Shown here piece by piece: positions 1 to 7,709 of a stretch of 64,000 nucleotides of DNA. Every line of letters starts with the position of its first letter. The stretch's first letter is position 1. The translations under genes were made by a program, and so were the position numbers. Origin of the DNA: Albibacillus kandeliae (GTDB lineage: Bacteria; Pseudomonadota; Alphaproteobacteria; Rhodobacterales; Rhodobacteraceae); assembly GCF_003116585.1 (NCBI RefSeq), contig NZ_QEHM01000006.1, forward strand, positions 248,001 through 312,000, read 5' to 3'. The notes beneath the pieces were generated by a model, which saw nothing but the letters and a program-made list of their open reading frames with translations, did not search any database and was not told the origin of the DNA.

Positions 1-417
1 TGTCGCATCGCGCATGGCGGCGACCTTGCCAACAAGCTCGACCGCCGCATCGCGGGAGCGGCGCATGTTGGCCTGGCTGTGTGCCTCGGTGGCCGAAACC
101 ACGCAGACCATCTCGCGGATGTCGGTGGCGAGAGCTGCCTCGGCGCCGCGTTCGTTCAGGGTGAGGCCGGCGGAGTGCAGGCCCATGTCCTCGCTGGCCC
201 GGATCATCGCCTCGATGTCGGCGAACTGGGGAAAGCGGGCGGCGGGCAGGAAGGAGCCGATCTCGTAATGCCGGACACCGGCGGCGTGTTCCCGCCGGAG
301 CCACTCGATCTTGGCATCGGTCGACGGCAGCGCCTTGGCCAGTTGCAAGCCGTCGCGCAGCCCCACCTCTCGCAGGGTCACGCGGTCTGACGGATAGATG
401 CCCTCGAGCCGGTTCAT
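1..417 (-). CDS. HMG-CoA lyase family protein (partial, N-terminal 139 residues)
   Basis: The gene runs off the left edge; only its N-terminal part is visible. It reads MNRLEGIYPSDRVTLREVGL, followed by RDGLQLAKALP. This matches the opening of HMG-CoA lyases and related DRE-TIM metallolyases, where the R-E-V-G-x-R-D-G-L stretch holds the metal-binding Asp. Family members split 3-hydroxy-3-methylglutaryl-CoA or similar acyl-CoAs into acetyl-CoA and a keto acid. The start ATG at 417 overlaps the stop of the upstream CoA-transferase gene as ATGA, so the two are probably translated together. The pairing suggests that the transferase activates a free acid and this enzyme cleaves the thioester. The exact substrate cannot be told, and the C-terminal cysteine loop lies outside the window. 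Confidence 0.85.
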   Translation of the reverse strand, partial: MNRLEGIYPSDRVTLREVGLRDGLQLAKALPSTDAKIEWLRREHAAGVRHYEIGSFLPAARFPQFADIEAMIRASEDMGLHSAGLTLNERGAEAALATDIREMVCVVSATEAHSQANMRRSRDAAVELVGKVAAMRDAT

Positions 418-1598
418 GCCAGCATCTCCACCCCGTCCGCCTGCGCGATCTCGTCCTCGGTCATGCCGAGGGCCGCCAGTACCTCGCGCGTGTCGGCGCC
501 GATGGCCGCGATGTCGAGGTCCCCTCCCCGGATCGGCTGGTCGTCGATCTCGAAGGGCATGGCGGGGGCGCGGTAGGTCCCGCCCTCGGGCAGGGTCGAG
601 GTGAACAGCCCACCCGGACGATTGACGTGCGGGTCATCGTACATTTCCGCCGGGCGGTGGATGGGCGAGAAGGGAATGCCCGAGCTTTCGAACTCGGCGA
701 TCAGGTCGGCGAAGGTCCGGCCCCGGACGGCCTCGGCCACGATGGGCAGGGTCCAGTCGCGGGCGTTGATCTGGTCCATGCGGGTCTGGAGGCGCGGATC
801 GGCCTTGAGCTCAGCGAGGCCCAGAAGGTTGCAGAGCGTCACCCACTGCCCCTCGGTCACAGCGCCGATGAAGATCTGGCGGCCCTCGGCGGTCTCGAAG
901 ATGTCGTAGACGGGCCAGGAGAACTCGCGTTCCGGCATCGGCGGCGCCTCGCGGCCCTCGATGTCGAACTGAACCATGTGCTGCGCCACGAGGAACAGGC
1001 AGTTCTCGAAAAGGCCCGTGCGCAGGACGTGGCCCTTGCCGTCCTTCGCCCGCTCCAGCAGCGCCGCCAGCACGGCGAAGGCGCCGAAGAGCCCGCCCAT
1101 GATGTCGTTGGCGGAGGAACCGATGCGCAGGGGCCGCCCGGTCGGGCCGGTCATGTAGGCCATGCCGGTCATCATCTGCACGACCTCGTCCATCGCCGTG
1201 CGGTTCTCGTAGGGCCCCTTGAGAAAGCCCTTGAGCGACGAGACGATCAGGCGGGGATAGCGCGCCCGCAGATCCTCGGGCGCCAGTCCCATTCGGGCGA
1301 GCGACTGGTCGCGGAAGTTCTCGACGAAGACGTCCGCCGTTGCCAGCAGGCGGTGCAGCGCGGCCTTGCCCGCCTCGGACTTGAGGTCGAGCGTGATGCT
1401 CTTCTTGCCGCGGTTGAAGGTCGGGTAGAACCCGCGCCCCATTCCGGTCAGCGCGCGGGTCTTGTCGCCCTCGGGCGGCTCGACCTTGATCACCTCGGCG
1501 CCCAGCATTCCGAGGAACATGCCGCAGGACGGACCCATGATCATGTGCGTCATCTCGACGACCCGCAGTCCGGCCAGCGGCCTGATGTCCGTTGTCAT
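414..1598 (-). CDS. CaiB/BaiF family III CoA-transferase
   Basis: The protein has 394 residues, normal for family III CoA-transferases. The N-terminus carries the family pattern: LAGLRVVEMTH, GPSCGMFLGMLGAEVIKVEPPEGD, then NRGKKSITLDLK. The expected catalytic Asp region lies near residues 165-175, but the sequence there reads SSANDIMGG, so the active-site Asp is inferred rather than certain. Such enzymes move CoA from a donor such as succinyl-CoA to a carboxylic acid. The gene is translationally coupled (ATGA) to an HMG-CoA-lyase-like gene, which would fit a succinate-hydroxymethylglutarate or similar dicarboxylate CoA-transferase; this is inference. The start at 1598 has a good Shine-Dalgarno (GGGAGGA). 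A LysR gene is divergently transcribed. Confidence 0.85.
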   Translation of the reverse strand: MTTDIRPLAGLRVVEMTHMIMGPSCGMFLGMLGAEVIKVEPPEGDKTRALTGMGRGFYPTFNRGKKSITLDLKSEAGKAALHRLLATADVFVENFRDQSLARMGLAPEDLRARYPRLIVSSLKGFLKGPYENRTAMDEVVQMMTGMAYMTGPTGRPLRIGSSANDIMGGLFGAFAVLAALLERAKDGKGHVLRTGLFENCLFLVAQHMVQFDIEGREAPPMPEREFSWPVYDIFETAEGRQIFIGAVTEGQWVTLCNLLGLAELKADPRLQTRMDQINARDWTLPIVAEAVRGRTFADLIAEFESSGIPFSPIHRPAEMYDDPHVNRPGGLFTSTLPEGGTYRAPAMPFEIDDQPIRGGDLDIAAIGADTREVLAALGMTEDEIAQADGVEMLA

Positions 1599-1655
1599 GA
1601 AATCGTCCTCCCGACTCGGACCATAGCCAAATCAGACTCCACGGGATATTATAAT

Positions 1656-1668
1656 GTTTCGATGAAAC
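1656..1668. promoter_or_regulatory. candidate LysR-type operator
   Basis: The 86-base gap between the CoA-transferase and the divergent LysR gene holds the perfect inverted repeat GTTTC-gat-GAAAC. It contains the T-N11-A spacing typical of LysR-type sites and lies just upstream of the regulator start, as expected for autoregulation and divergent control. No promoter could be assigned with confidence. Confidence 0.4.
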
Positions 1669-1684
1669 CGTTCTGGAAAACAGA

Positions 1685-2620
1685 ATGCTCGACACCCGTC
1701 AGTTGCAGTACTTCGCGGTCATCTACGAACAGGGATCGCTGGCGCAGGCCTCGGCGCAGCTGCGGATCGCCGCCTCGGCCCTGAGCCATCACCTCGCCCA
1801 GCTGGAGGCGCGGTTCGGTGCGCCGCTGTTCCTGCGTAAGCCAAGGGGAATGGAGCCGACCGCCGCGGGCCACCGGCTATATGAACATGCCCGGTCGATC
1901 CTGCGCGCGATTGCGGCGGCCGAGACCGACATGAACGACCGCGCCGGGCAGATCTCGGGGCCGGTATCGGTGGGCATGTCCTTTTCCGCGGTCAAGGCCA
2001 TCGGCGTCGACTTCGTGACGCAGGTCGTTCGCGAATTTCCCAAGGTCCAGCTTGCACTGACCGAGAGCCTGTCTGGCGCCGCCCTGCCCCATCTGATGGC
2101 CTCGGACGTGGACCTTGCGCTGGTCTACAATCCGCCGGTGGACCCCGTGTTCCAGTCCGTGCCGGTGCTGGAGGAGAAGATGGTCTGCGTCGGGCGGCCC
2201 GAGGTGATCGGCGACACCGACGACCCCATCCCCTTTGCCGAGCTGCTGGATCTGCCGATCATCCTGCTGCGGCAGGGCCTGTCGGCGCGCGCCATCGTGG
2301 ACGATGTCACGCTGCTGAAGAAGATCGAGTCGCGGGCGATCCTCCAGATGAATTCGGTGCAGGCCATCGCGGGTTCCATCGAGGCGGGGCTAGGCTGTGT
2401 CATCGGCACGCGGCTGTTCATGCAGGACCAGCTGGATCGCGGGACGGTCAAGGCGCGCCCCATCGTGCAGCCCGAGCTGTCGCGCACGCTGCACCTCTGC
2501 CGGCTGGCCTCGCGTCCGCCGACCTTTGCCTCCGAGGCGATCCGCGACACCCTGCTGGCCCTCGTGCGCAAGGCCGTGCTCTCGGGCGCGTGGGAGGCGC
2601 AGATCGTCGAGCCCACGTGA
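1685..2620 (+). CDS. LysR family transcriptional regulator
   Basis: A 311-residue protein of standard LysR length. The N-terminal winged helix-turn-helix spans about residues 1-62 (MLDTRQLQYFAVIYEQGSLA, then SALSHHLAQLEARFGAPLF). A substrate-binding domain fills about residues 90-300. LysR regulators usually bind between divergent genes and respond to a metabolite of the pathway. It is divergent from the CoA-transferase/HMG-CoA-lyase-like pair, so that pair is the likely target. The ATG at 1685 has only a weak GGA upstream. The effector is unknown. Confidence 0.93.
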   Translation: MLDTRQLQYFAVIYEQGSLAQASAQLRIAASALSHHLAQLEARFGAPLFLRKPRGMEPTAAGHRLYEHARSILRAIAAAETDMNDRAGQISGPVSVGMSFSAVKAIGVDFVTQVVREFPKVQLALTESLSGAALPHLMASDVDLALVYNPPVDPVFQSVPVLEEKMVCVGRPEVIGDTDDPIPFAELLDLPIILLRQGLSARAIVDDVTLLKKIESRAILQMNSVQAIAGSIEAGLGCVIGTRLFMQDQLDRGTVKARPIVQPELSRTLHLCRLASRPPTFASEAIRDTLLALVRKAVLSGAWEAQIVEPT

Positions 2621-2741
2621 CCGGGGGCCGCGCCCGGTCGGCCGACACTGGCCGATTGCGGAGGTTTCTGTCGGGCATTGACTTGGACAGGTGCCCCCTG
2701 CCCGGCCTACAAAGGCGGCGGGCAGGAACGAGGTATCGAGC

Positions 2742-3551
2742 ATGAAGAAGGTGGCACTGGCCGCAGCGGCCGGTCTGGTCGCGCTGGTATCGCGAGCGGC
2801 GGCGGAAGAGCGCGTGGTCTGCACGCTGGCGTGGGAGTTGGGATCGACCGAGCCGCTGGTGTCGGAGGGCGAGTGCGACACGCGGATGTCCTCGGCCTCG
2901 ACCTTCAAGATCGCGATCAGCCTGATGGGGTTCGACAGCGGCATCCTGAGCGGCCCCGATCTGCCGGAGTGGCCGTTAGTGGAGGGTTACGCGGACTGGC
3001 GCCCGGAGTGGAAACGCCCGCAGACGCCGCGCAGCTGGCTGAAGTATTCGGTCGTCTGGTACTCGCAGCAGATCACCCAGCGGCTGGGGCCGGAGCGTTT
3101 CGAGAGCTATGTGCATGCCTTTGGCTACGGCAACGAGGATGTCTCGGGCGACCCGGGCAAGAGCAACGGGCTGACCCGTGCGTGGCTGAGTTCGTCGCTT
3201 CAGATATCGCCACAGGAGCAGGTCGCCTTTCTTGGCCGGATGCTGGAGGGCGAGTTGCCGGTGAGCGAAGAGGCGGTGGCGCAGACGCGGGCCATTCTCG
3301 ACCACCGCGTGCAGCCTGAGGGCTGGGAGACCTTCGGCAAGACCGGGGCCGGGCTGCCGTTCGGGCCGGATGGGACGCACCTGAAGGGCCAGCCCTTCGG
3401 CTGGTACGTGGGCTGGGCGGAAAAGGGCGAGCGCCGGGTGATGTTCGCGCGGCTGAGCCGCTTCGATGCGCGCCCCGAGCGGACGCCGGGGGAGATCGCA
3501 AGGGACGGGTTGCTCGGGTACCTTTTCGCGTCGGACGGTCCGTTGTCCTAG
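2742..3551 (+). CDS. class D (OXA-type) beta-lactamase
   Basis: The 269-residue product begins with a signal peptide (MKKVALAAAAGLVALVSRAAA) and is expected in the periplasm. The class D motifs are present in order: S-T-F-K (the Ser nucleophile and the Lys usually carbamylated), S-V-V in KYSVVWYSQ, YGN in AFGYGNEDVSG, and KTG in FGKTGAG. W154-type and other specificity residues cannot be judged without alignment. The chosen ATG at 2742 begins the signal peptide and follows an AGGAACGAGG purine-rich stretch; an in-frame ATG at 2691 would bury the signal peptide. The gene stands alone, with no mobile element beside it, so it is probably an intrinsic chromosomal enzyme. BlaR-like sensor domains are also class D-like but much larger. 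Confidence 0.9.
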   Translation: MKKVALAAAAGLVALVSRAAAEERVVCTLAWELGSTEPLVSEGECDTRMSSASTFKIAISLMGFDSGILSGPDLPEWPLVEGYADWRPEWKRPQTPRSWLKYSVVWYSQQITQRLGPERFESYVHAFGYGNEDVSGDPGKSNGLTRAWLSSSLQISPQEQVAFLGRMLEGELPVSEEAVAQTRAILDHRVQPEGWETFGKTGAGLPFGPDGTHLKGQPFGWYVGWAEKGERRVMFARLSRFDARPERTPGEIARDGLLGYLFASDGPLS

Positions 3552-3620
3552 CTGTTGGCCCGGCCTCTTCGTGTGGGGAGCTAACGTCTGGCGAAGCCTT
3601 CGCGGCCCCGGCGCCGGGAA

Positions 3621-3656
3621 TCGCACAGGCGGGGCCACGGGGACCCCGCCTGCGAC
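3621..3656. terminator. bidirectional hairpin between convergent genes
   Basis: CAGGCGGGG and CCCCGCCTG form a perfect 9-bp stem with a 9-base loop. The stem can be extended outward by TCGCA/TGCGA around a two-base bulge. It lies between the stop codons of the beta-lactamase and the secreted nuclease gene, so it can serve both strands. There is no T-run, which is common for GC-rich alphaproteobacterial terminators. Confidence 0.5.
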
Positions 3657-3666
3657 ATGAGCCTGA

Positions 3667-5973
3667 TCAGCAGGCCTGGCGTTGCTTGCGGCGTAGGCCG
3701 CCCAGCATGAAGAGCCCCGAGAGCAGCATCATGGCCGGCAGCGGGAGCGGAACCGATGCCACGGCATAGGGATCGGTCCAGGCCAGCGCGAAGGTACCGC
3801 TGCCGTTTCCGAACAGGCCCAGCCCCTCGTAGCCTTCGCCGAGCGGCAGGAGCAGGTTGGCGTACTCCATGAAGGTATCGAAGGCGCCGCCGATGGACAG
3901 GAACTCGAAGTAGTCCCCTTCCGCCGGGAGGAAGTCGTCGAGGAAGTTGAAGCTGATCGTGAAGTCGGACAGCGCGGTGAAATCGCCACCGACGAAGAGG
4001 GTGTCGAAGCCATCGGCGCCGATTTCGAAGTCGAGCAGCGAGGCCCCGAGGACGAGGCTGTCGTCGATGAAGAGCGAGCCGACCCCGTCACCGGGACGCA
4101 GCGTGCCATTGTCGGTCAGGACGAGGTTGCCGACGTGGCCATTGCCGCCGAGCGCCGCGCCCGACTGGACCGTGACCTGCGACGAGGAGGCGATCGAGCC
4201 GTTCACCAGCAGCGTGCCTGCTTCGACCGAGGTCGCACCGGTGTAGGTGTTGTCGGCGTTCAGACGCAGGGTGCCGGCGCCACGCTTGGTCAGGTCGCCG
4301 CTGCCGGAAATCACCTGATCCATCGCGACCGCGGCCTCTGCCTCGACCACATCAATCGAGCCGCCTTCGCCTTCCAGCGAGACTTCGCGGTTCAGGCTGT
4401 CCATCTCGGTGCCGTCGATCCGCAGGCCCCCGTTGGCGAGGCGCAGACGGGCGTCGGAGTTGCCCAGCGCGGCATCCTCGGTCACCGCCACCACGCCGCC
4501 ATCCGCGACCAGCGTCTCGGTGATGAAGGAGTGGTCGTCGATGCAGTACTCGGCAATCGCGCCGGCGAGGCGGCCATCGGTGCTGCCGCAGTCCAGCAAG
4601 GTCATCTTCTCGGCGTCGGTGAGCCAGTCGAGGATCGGGATGCCGCTCTCGTCCGACACCTGCCCGAGGTAGACATCGGTGCGCATGTTGTTGCGTGTCA
4701 GTTCGAACACGCCGTCACGGGCTTCGAAGGTCGATGCGTCCTTGTCCCAGACCAGCCGCTGACCGGTGCCGTCCTCGGTGTCCATCGACTCGAGGCGCGG
4801 CCCGACCCAGGTGAACTCGTGCCCGACGGGTTCGTGATCGGAGAGCGGTACGGTCTGACCGTCGGCGCGTTCGACGTAGACCTTGTCGACCACGCCCAGA
4901 TATTCGTCCGCCGGATCGTCGGTCAGTTCGTACCACTTGGCATAGGGGCGCGAGACCAGGAAATGGTCGATCTGCACGCGGTCCCAGCTGGCCCAGGTGT
5001 TGGTGGCGTCTTCGCCGTAGGACGGCCAGGTGGTGGTGCCGTCACCGGCGGTGTGGGGCTCGAACCCCTCGCGGATCGCGTCGGTCTGGAACATGACGAA
5101 ATCCTTCTTGAGGATGTTCATCGTGACCGGGGTGTTCTTGCTGACGGGCAGCGTTTCGTTCTTCAGGCCGACATCCTTGCCCTCGCTGCGGGCCGCCTGC
5201 AGGGCGTCGCCCCACTGCCGCCACGAGAGACTGTCGATGTCCTGAGAGGGATAGGCCTCCTGAATGATGTTGCGCAGCTGCGCCTCGTCGCCCGAGCGAA
5301 TGTATTCCCAGCTGAGGTCGCGGTAGAGGCTGTTGCTGCCGACGCTGCGGATCAGGCGGATCTGCGCGTCGATGTCGTGCAGGCCGCGTTCCGAGACGTC
5401 ACCGGCGTTGAAATCGCCGCCCATGATCACCGGGCCTTGCACCGACTGTGCCCAGGTCGAGAGCGCCCTGGCCTCGGTGATGCGCTTGTCCGACCCGTCG
5501 GAGTAGTCGAAGTGGACCGATCCGATGGTCGTGGTGGGACGGCCATCCGCGGCCTCGGCGGTTGCATAGGAGATACTGCGGCCCTGGCTGGACACGCCCG
5601 GCAGGGTCACGGTGCCGACGTTGCCCTCGAGGCGCGAGATGATGCCCGCGCTGCCGTTGCGGGCGCCCTGGTAGGTGCCGAGACCGGCGTCTTCGAGGAT
5701 ACCCGGCAGGTCGGTCACGAAGCGGCTGCCGTTCTCTTCCTGAAACAGGACGGCATCGTAGTTGCCCGGAACCAGCAGCTGTGCGGCGGCCTGCGGGTCC
5801 TGCTTGAGCTTGTTCCAGATGTTGTAGGTGAGAATGCGCAGCGTGTCCCCGTCCGCATGGGCGACGCTGGCCGTGGAGCCCGCCATCAGGGCGGTGGTCA
5901 GCAGGAGGGCGGCACGTTTTCGGATCAGGTTGGCAAGGGTGCCCTTGCCGGTGGAGGAGGGAGTAATCGACAT
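3667..5973 (-). CDS. secreted endonuclease/exonuclease/phosphatase-family protein with autotransporter-type repeat and VPLPA-CTERM tail
   Basis: The 768-residue protein has four visible parts. A signal peptide (RAALLLTTALMAGSTASVAHA) ends near residue 40. An endonuclease/exonuclease/phosphatase fold covers roughly residues 42-390, with LTYNIWN, FQEEN, GGDFNAGD and SDHEPVGHEF as the expected metal and catalytic motifs. Near residues 560-620 there is a passenger-associated repeat like those of autotransporters (GAGTLRLNADNTYTGATSVE). The last 30 residues form a sorting tail: VPLPLPA, a hydrophobic helix, then GGLRRKQR. VPLPA-CTERM tails are known from Rhodobacterales and are thought to be processed by an exosortase. 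A role in degrading extracellular DNA or phosphodiesters is likely, but the substrate is inferred. No beta-barrel is present despite the repeat. Confidence 0.85.
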   Translation of the reverse strand: MSITPSSTGKGTLANLIRKRAALLLTTALMAGSTASVAHADGDTLRILTYNIWNKLKQDPQAAAQLLVPGNYDAVLFQEENGSRFVTDLPGILEDAGLGTYQGARNGSAGIISRLEGNVGTVTLPGVSSQGRSISYATAEAADGRPTTTIGSVHFDYSDGSDKRITEARALSTWAQSVQGPVIMGGDFNAGDVSERGLHDIDAQIRLIRSVGSNSLYRDLSWEYIRSGDEAQLRNIIQEAYPSQDIDSLSWRQWGDALQAARSEGKDVGLKNETLPVSKNTPVTMNILKKDFVMFQTDAIREGFEPHTAGDGTTTWPSYGEDATNTWASWDRVQIDHFLVSRPYAKWYELTDDPADEYLGVVDKVYVERADGQTVPLSDHEPVGHEFTWVGPRLESMDTEDGTGQRLVWDKDASTFEARDGVFELTRNNMRTDVYLGQVSDESGIPILDWLTDAEKMTLLDCGSTDGRLAGAIAEYCIDDHSFITETLVADGGVVAVTEDAALGNSDARLRLANGGLRIDGTEMDSLNREVSLEGEGGSIDVVEAEAAVAMDQVISGSGDLTKRGAGTLRLNADNTYTGATSVEAGTLLVNGSIASSSQVTVQSGAALGGNGHVGNLVLTDNGTLRPGDGVGSLFIDDSLVLGASLLDFEIGADGFDTLFVGGDFTALSDFTISFNFLDDFLPAEGDYFEFLSIGGAFDTFMEYANLLLPLGEGYEGLGLFGNGSGTFALAWTDPYAVASVPLPLPAMMLLSGLFMLGGLRRKQRQAC

Positions 5974-6198
5974 GGTGCAAGTTCCATTGAGAAGTGAATG
6001 TACTCGGATGTCGACTTACGACCACAAAATGTCATGTTTATTACAATGTGGCATTTTCTGGGCAGAGCGGGCCCAGTTTTCGAGATTTACTCGGCTACCT
6101 TGTTGGTGGGTTTGATGGTTGGGTAACGGCGGCGGCAAAGAAAGCGCGCCCAGCGAGTACGTTACCGATCCGACACGCGCGAGACGGGTGAGATTCTG
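5974..6198. other. intergenic region between the nuclease gene and the DeoR-type gene
   Basis: The 225 bases hold the nuclease promoter region, including the candidate Pho box. From about 6000 to 6120 the DNA is clearly less GC-rich than the surrounding genes. Apart from that box, nothing recognisable was seen. Confidence 0.5.
6029..6046 (-). promoter_or_regulatory. candidate Pho box upstream of the secreted nuclease gene
   Basis: Read on the minus strand, TTGTAAT-AAAC-ATGACAT consists of two 7-mers spaced 4 bases apart. Each matches 5 of 7 positions of the CTGTCAT half-site used by PhoB. It lies 56-73 bases before the nuclease start. A phosphate-starvation role suits an extracellular phosphodiesterase or nuclease, but the match is imperfect and the assignment tentative. 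Confidence 0.35.
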
Positions 6199-6990
6199 TC
6201 AGTCGGGGGCGTCTTCGCCCGCGACGATGACCCGCCCACCGGCCCGCGACAGAATCTCCAGCACCGAGTCGGGCGGCGCGGCGTCGGTCACGAGGCACGA
6301 GACCTCGGACAGGTTCCCCATCCGGACGAGCCCGAGGCTGCCGAACTTGCTGTTATCGACCGCCAGCAGCGTGCTGTTGGCCTGTGCCATCGCCGCCCGC
6401 ACCACCCGGACCTCGGCGGGGTCGTCATCGGCAAGGTCACCGTTCTCGTCGACCCCGGTCACCGAGAGGACGGCGACGTCGAAACGGAAGCCGGAGAGGA
6501 AGCCCGGCGTCGCCTCGTGAAAGATCGCGCCATCGACCGAGCGGACAAAGCCGCCGGGCACCGCCAGAACGAAGCTCGTGTGTTCCGAGAGGAAAGCCGC
6601 AATGCGCAGGCTGTAGGTGACGACGCGCAGGTCGCGGCACCGGAGCAGCGCATGGGCGATTGCCTCGCAGGTCGTGCCGGTGTCGAGGAACACGGAGCTG
6701 CCATCGGGAATTTCGGCGGCGACACAGGCGCCGATGCGTTCCTTGGCGGCGCGGTTGGCGACGCGCCGGTCGCGCAGCGCCCCTTCGCCGATACGGTCGA
6801 GGGTCATCGCCCCGCCCCGGACCCGGCGCAGGTGTCCCTTTTCGTCGAGTTCCTGAATGTCGCGGCGGGCTGTCTGCGTGGTGATCGAGAAGATCCGGGA
6901 GATCTCGTCCAACGTCAGGTGGCGGTCGGCCGCCAGCCTCTGGAGCAGGCGCCCCTGACGCAGTCCCTTCTTGTCCCCCGTGGTCTCCAT
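6199..6990 (-). CDS. DeoR/GlpR family transcriptional regulator
   Basis: A DeoR-type regulator of 263 residues from the chosen start. The N-terminal helix-turn-helix is RHLTLDEISRIFSITTQTAR followed by RDIQELDEKGHLRRVRGGA. The C-terminal sugar-phosphate-sensing domain has the ribose-isomerase-like signature FLDTGTTCEAIAH and LAVPGG. These proteins repress sugar or polyol catabolism and respond to phosphorylated intermediates. ATG 6990 is preferred over ATG 7008 because AAAGGA lies 5 bases upstream of it. Neither neighbour is an obvious sugar operon, so the target is unknown. Confidence 0.88.
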   Translation of the reverse strand: METTGDKKGLRQGRLLQRLAADRHLTLDEISRIFSITTQTARRDIQELDEKGHLRRVRGGAMTLDRIGEGALRDRRVANRAAKERIGACVAAEIPDGSSVFLDTGTTCEAIAHALLRCRDLRVVTYSLRIAAFLSEHTSFVLAVPGGFVRSVDGAIFHEATPGFLSGFRFDVAVLSVTGVDENGDLADDDPAEVRVVRAAMAQANSTLLAVDNSKFGSLGLVRMGNLSEVSCLVTDAAPPDSVLEILSRAGGRVIVAGEDAPD

Positions 6991-7117
6991 ACCGTCCTTT
7001 GGCGTCATGGTGTCAGGGCATGTAACAGCGCGAGCCGCACCAACACAACGACAACCCGCGTTGGCGGCGGGCTTGCCGGAGCGGGGGGCTTCAAAAGTTC
7101 GCAGCCGGGAGAGAGGG

Positions 7118-7162
7118 ATCGCGAGGCCCGGTGGCGCATTCGGCCGTGTCGGGTCTCGCGAT
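7118..7162. terminator. long inverted repeat after the cbt operon
   Basis: ATCGCGAGgCCCG and CGGGtCTCGCGAT form a 13-bp stem with one non-Watson-Crick position around a 19-base loop. It lies just downstream of the last cbt gene and upstream of the DeoR-type gene, both on the minus strand. A transcription terminator is the simplest reading; there is no T-run. Confidence 0.4.
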
Positions 7163-7185
7163 GCAAAGGCACCCTGACCGGGCCG

Positions 7186-7683
7186 TCACTCGGCCAGCGT
7201 GATCTCGGTTTCAAGGTGCGCGCCGTTCACGGCGAGCGCCTTGTGGCTGTTGGAGTAGAGGCCCACCCGGAGGACATTCTGCCCCGCGGGCAGGGCCGCG
7301 AGGTGGTACCAGTCCCCGTAGATGCGGGCGATCTTCTCTCCGTTCAGGTAGAGGTGCGCGTGCCCCTCGCCCGGAACGTCGCCCTGCCCCGCGTGTTCGG
7401 GCGCAAAGCGGAAGTGCGTGGTGACTATATGCAGGTTCCATCCCGACGCCGGGTCGGGCGCGACCTCGAGGTCCACCGTGGGCGCCTCCGGTCCGGAGAC
7501 CTCCATCATCTCGTCATGGCTGTGGCTGTGGCCGGTGCCTTCGGCGGCGTCGTGCCCGCCGTGATCATGTCCGCCGTGGTCGTGCCCTTCGAGGGTCACG
7601 CCGTAGGAAGCAGCGGTCGCGAAACCGAGACCGCCGCCCAAAACGAGACCGATCAGCAACATGCCAAGAGCTCGGTCGAGCAT
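7186..7683 (-). CDS. His-rich membrane-anchored protein in the cbtBA cobalt operon
   Basis: The 165-residue protein was not recognised as a named family. It starts with a hydrophobic segment (GMLLIGLVLGGGLGFATAAS), either an anchor or an uncleaved signal. A His/Asp/Gly stretch follows (HDHGGHDHGGHD, then GHSHSHDE), then a soluble beta-rich region (about residues 65-165) with VTTHFRFAPEHAG and NGEKIARIYGDWYH. The His cluster suggests binding of Co2+ or another divalent metal in the periplasm. It lies 26 bases after cbtA and is probably the third gene of a transcript under a cobalamin riboswitch. A metal-delivery role for CbtA is inference. Confidence 0.75.
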   Translation of the reverse strand: MLDRALGMLLIGLVLGGGLGFATAASYGVTLEGHDHGGHDHGGHDAAEGTGHSHSHDEMMEVSGPEAPTVDLEVAPDPASGWNLHIVTTHFRFAPEHAGQGDVPGEGHAHLYLNGEKIARIYGDWYHLAALPAGQNVLRVGLYSNSHKALAVNGAHLETEITLAE

Positions 7684-7709
7684 TCTTCAGGTCCTTTCCG
7701 CAGCCGGTC

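Noticed and set aside
627-1784. Long plus-strand frame opposite the CoA-transferase
   Set aside because: It is the antisense shadow of a gene with clear family motifs, a result of high GC.
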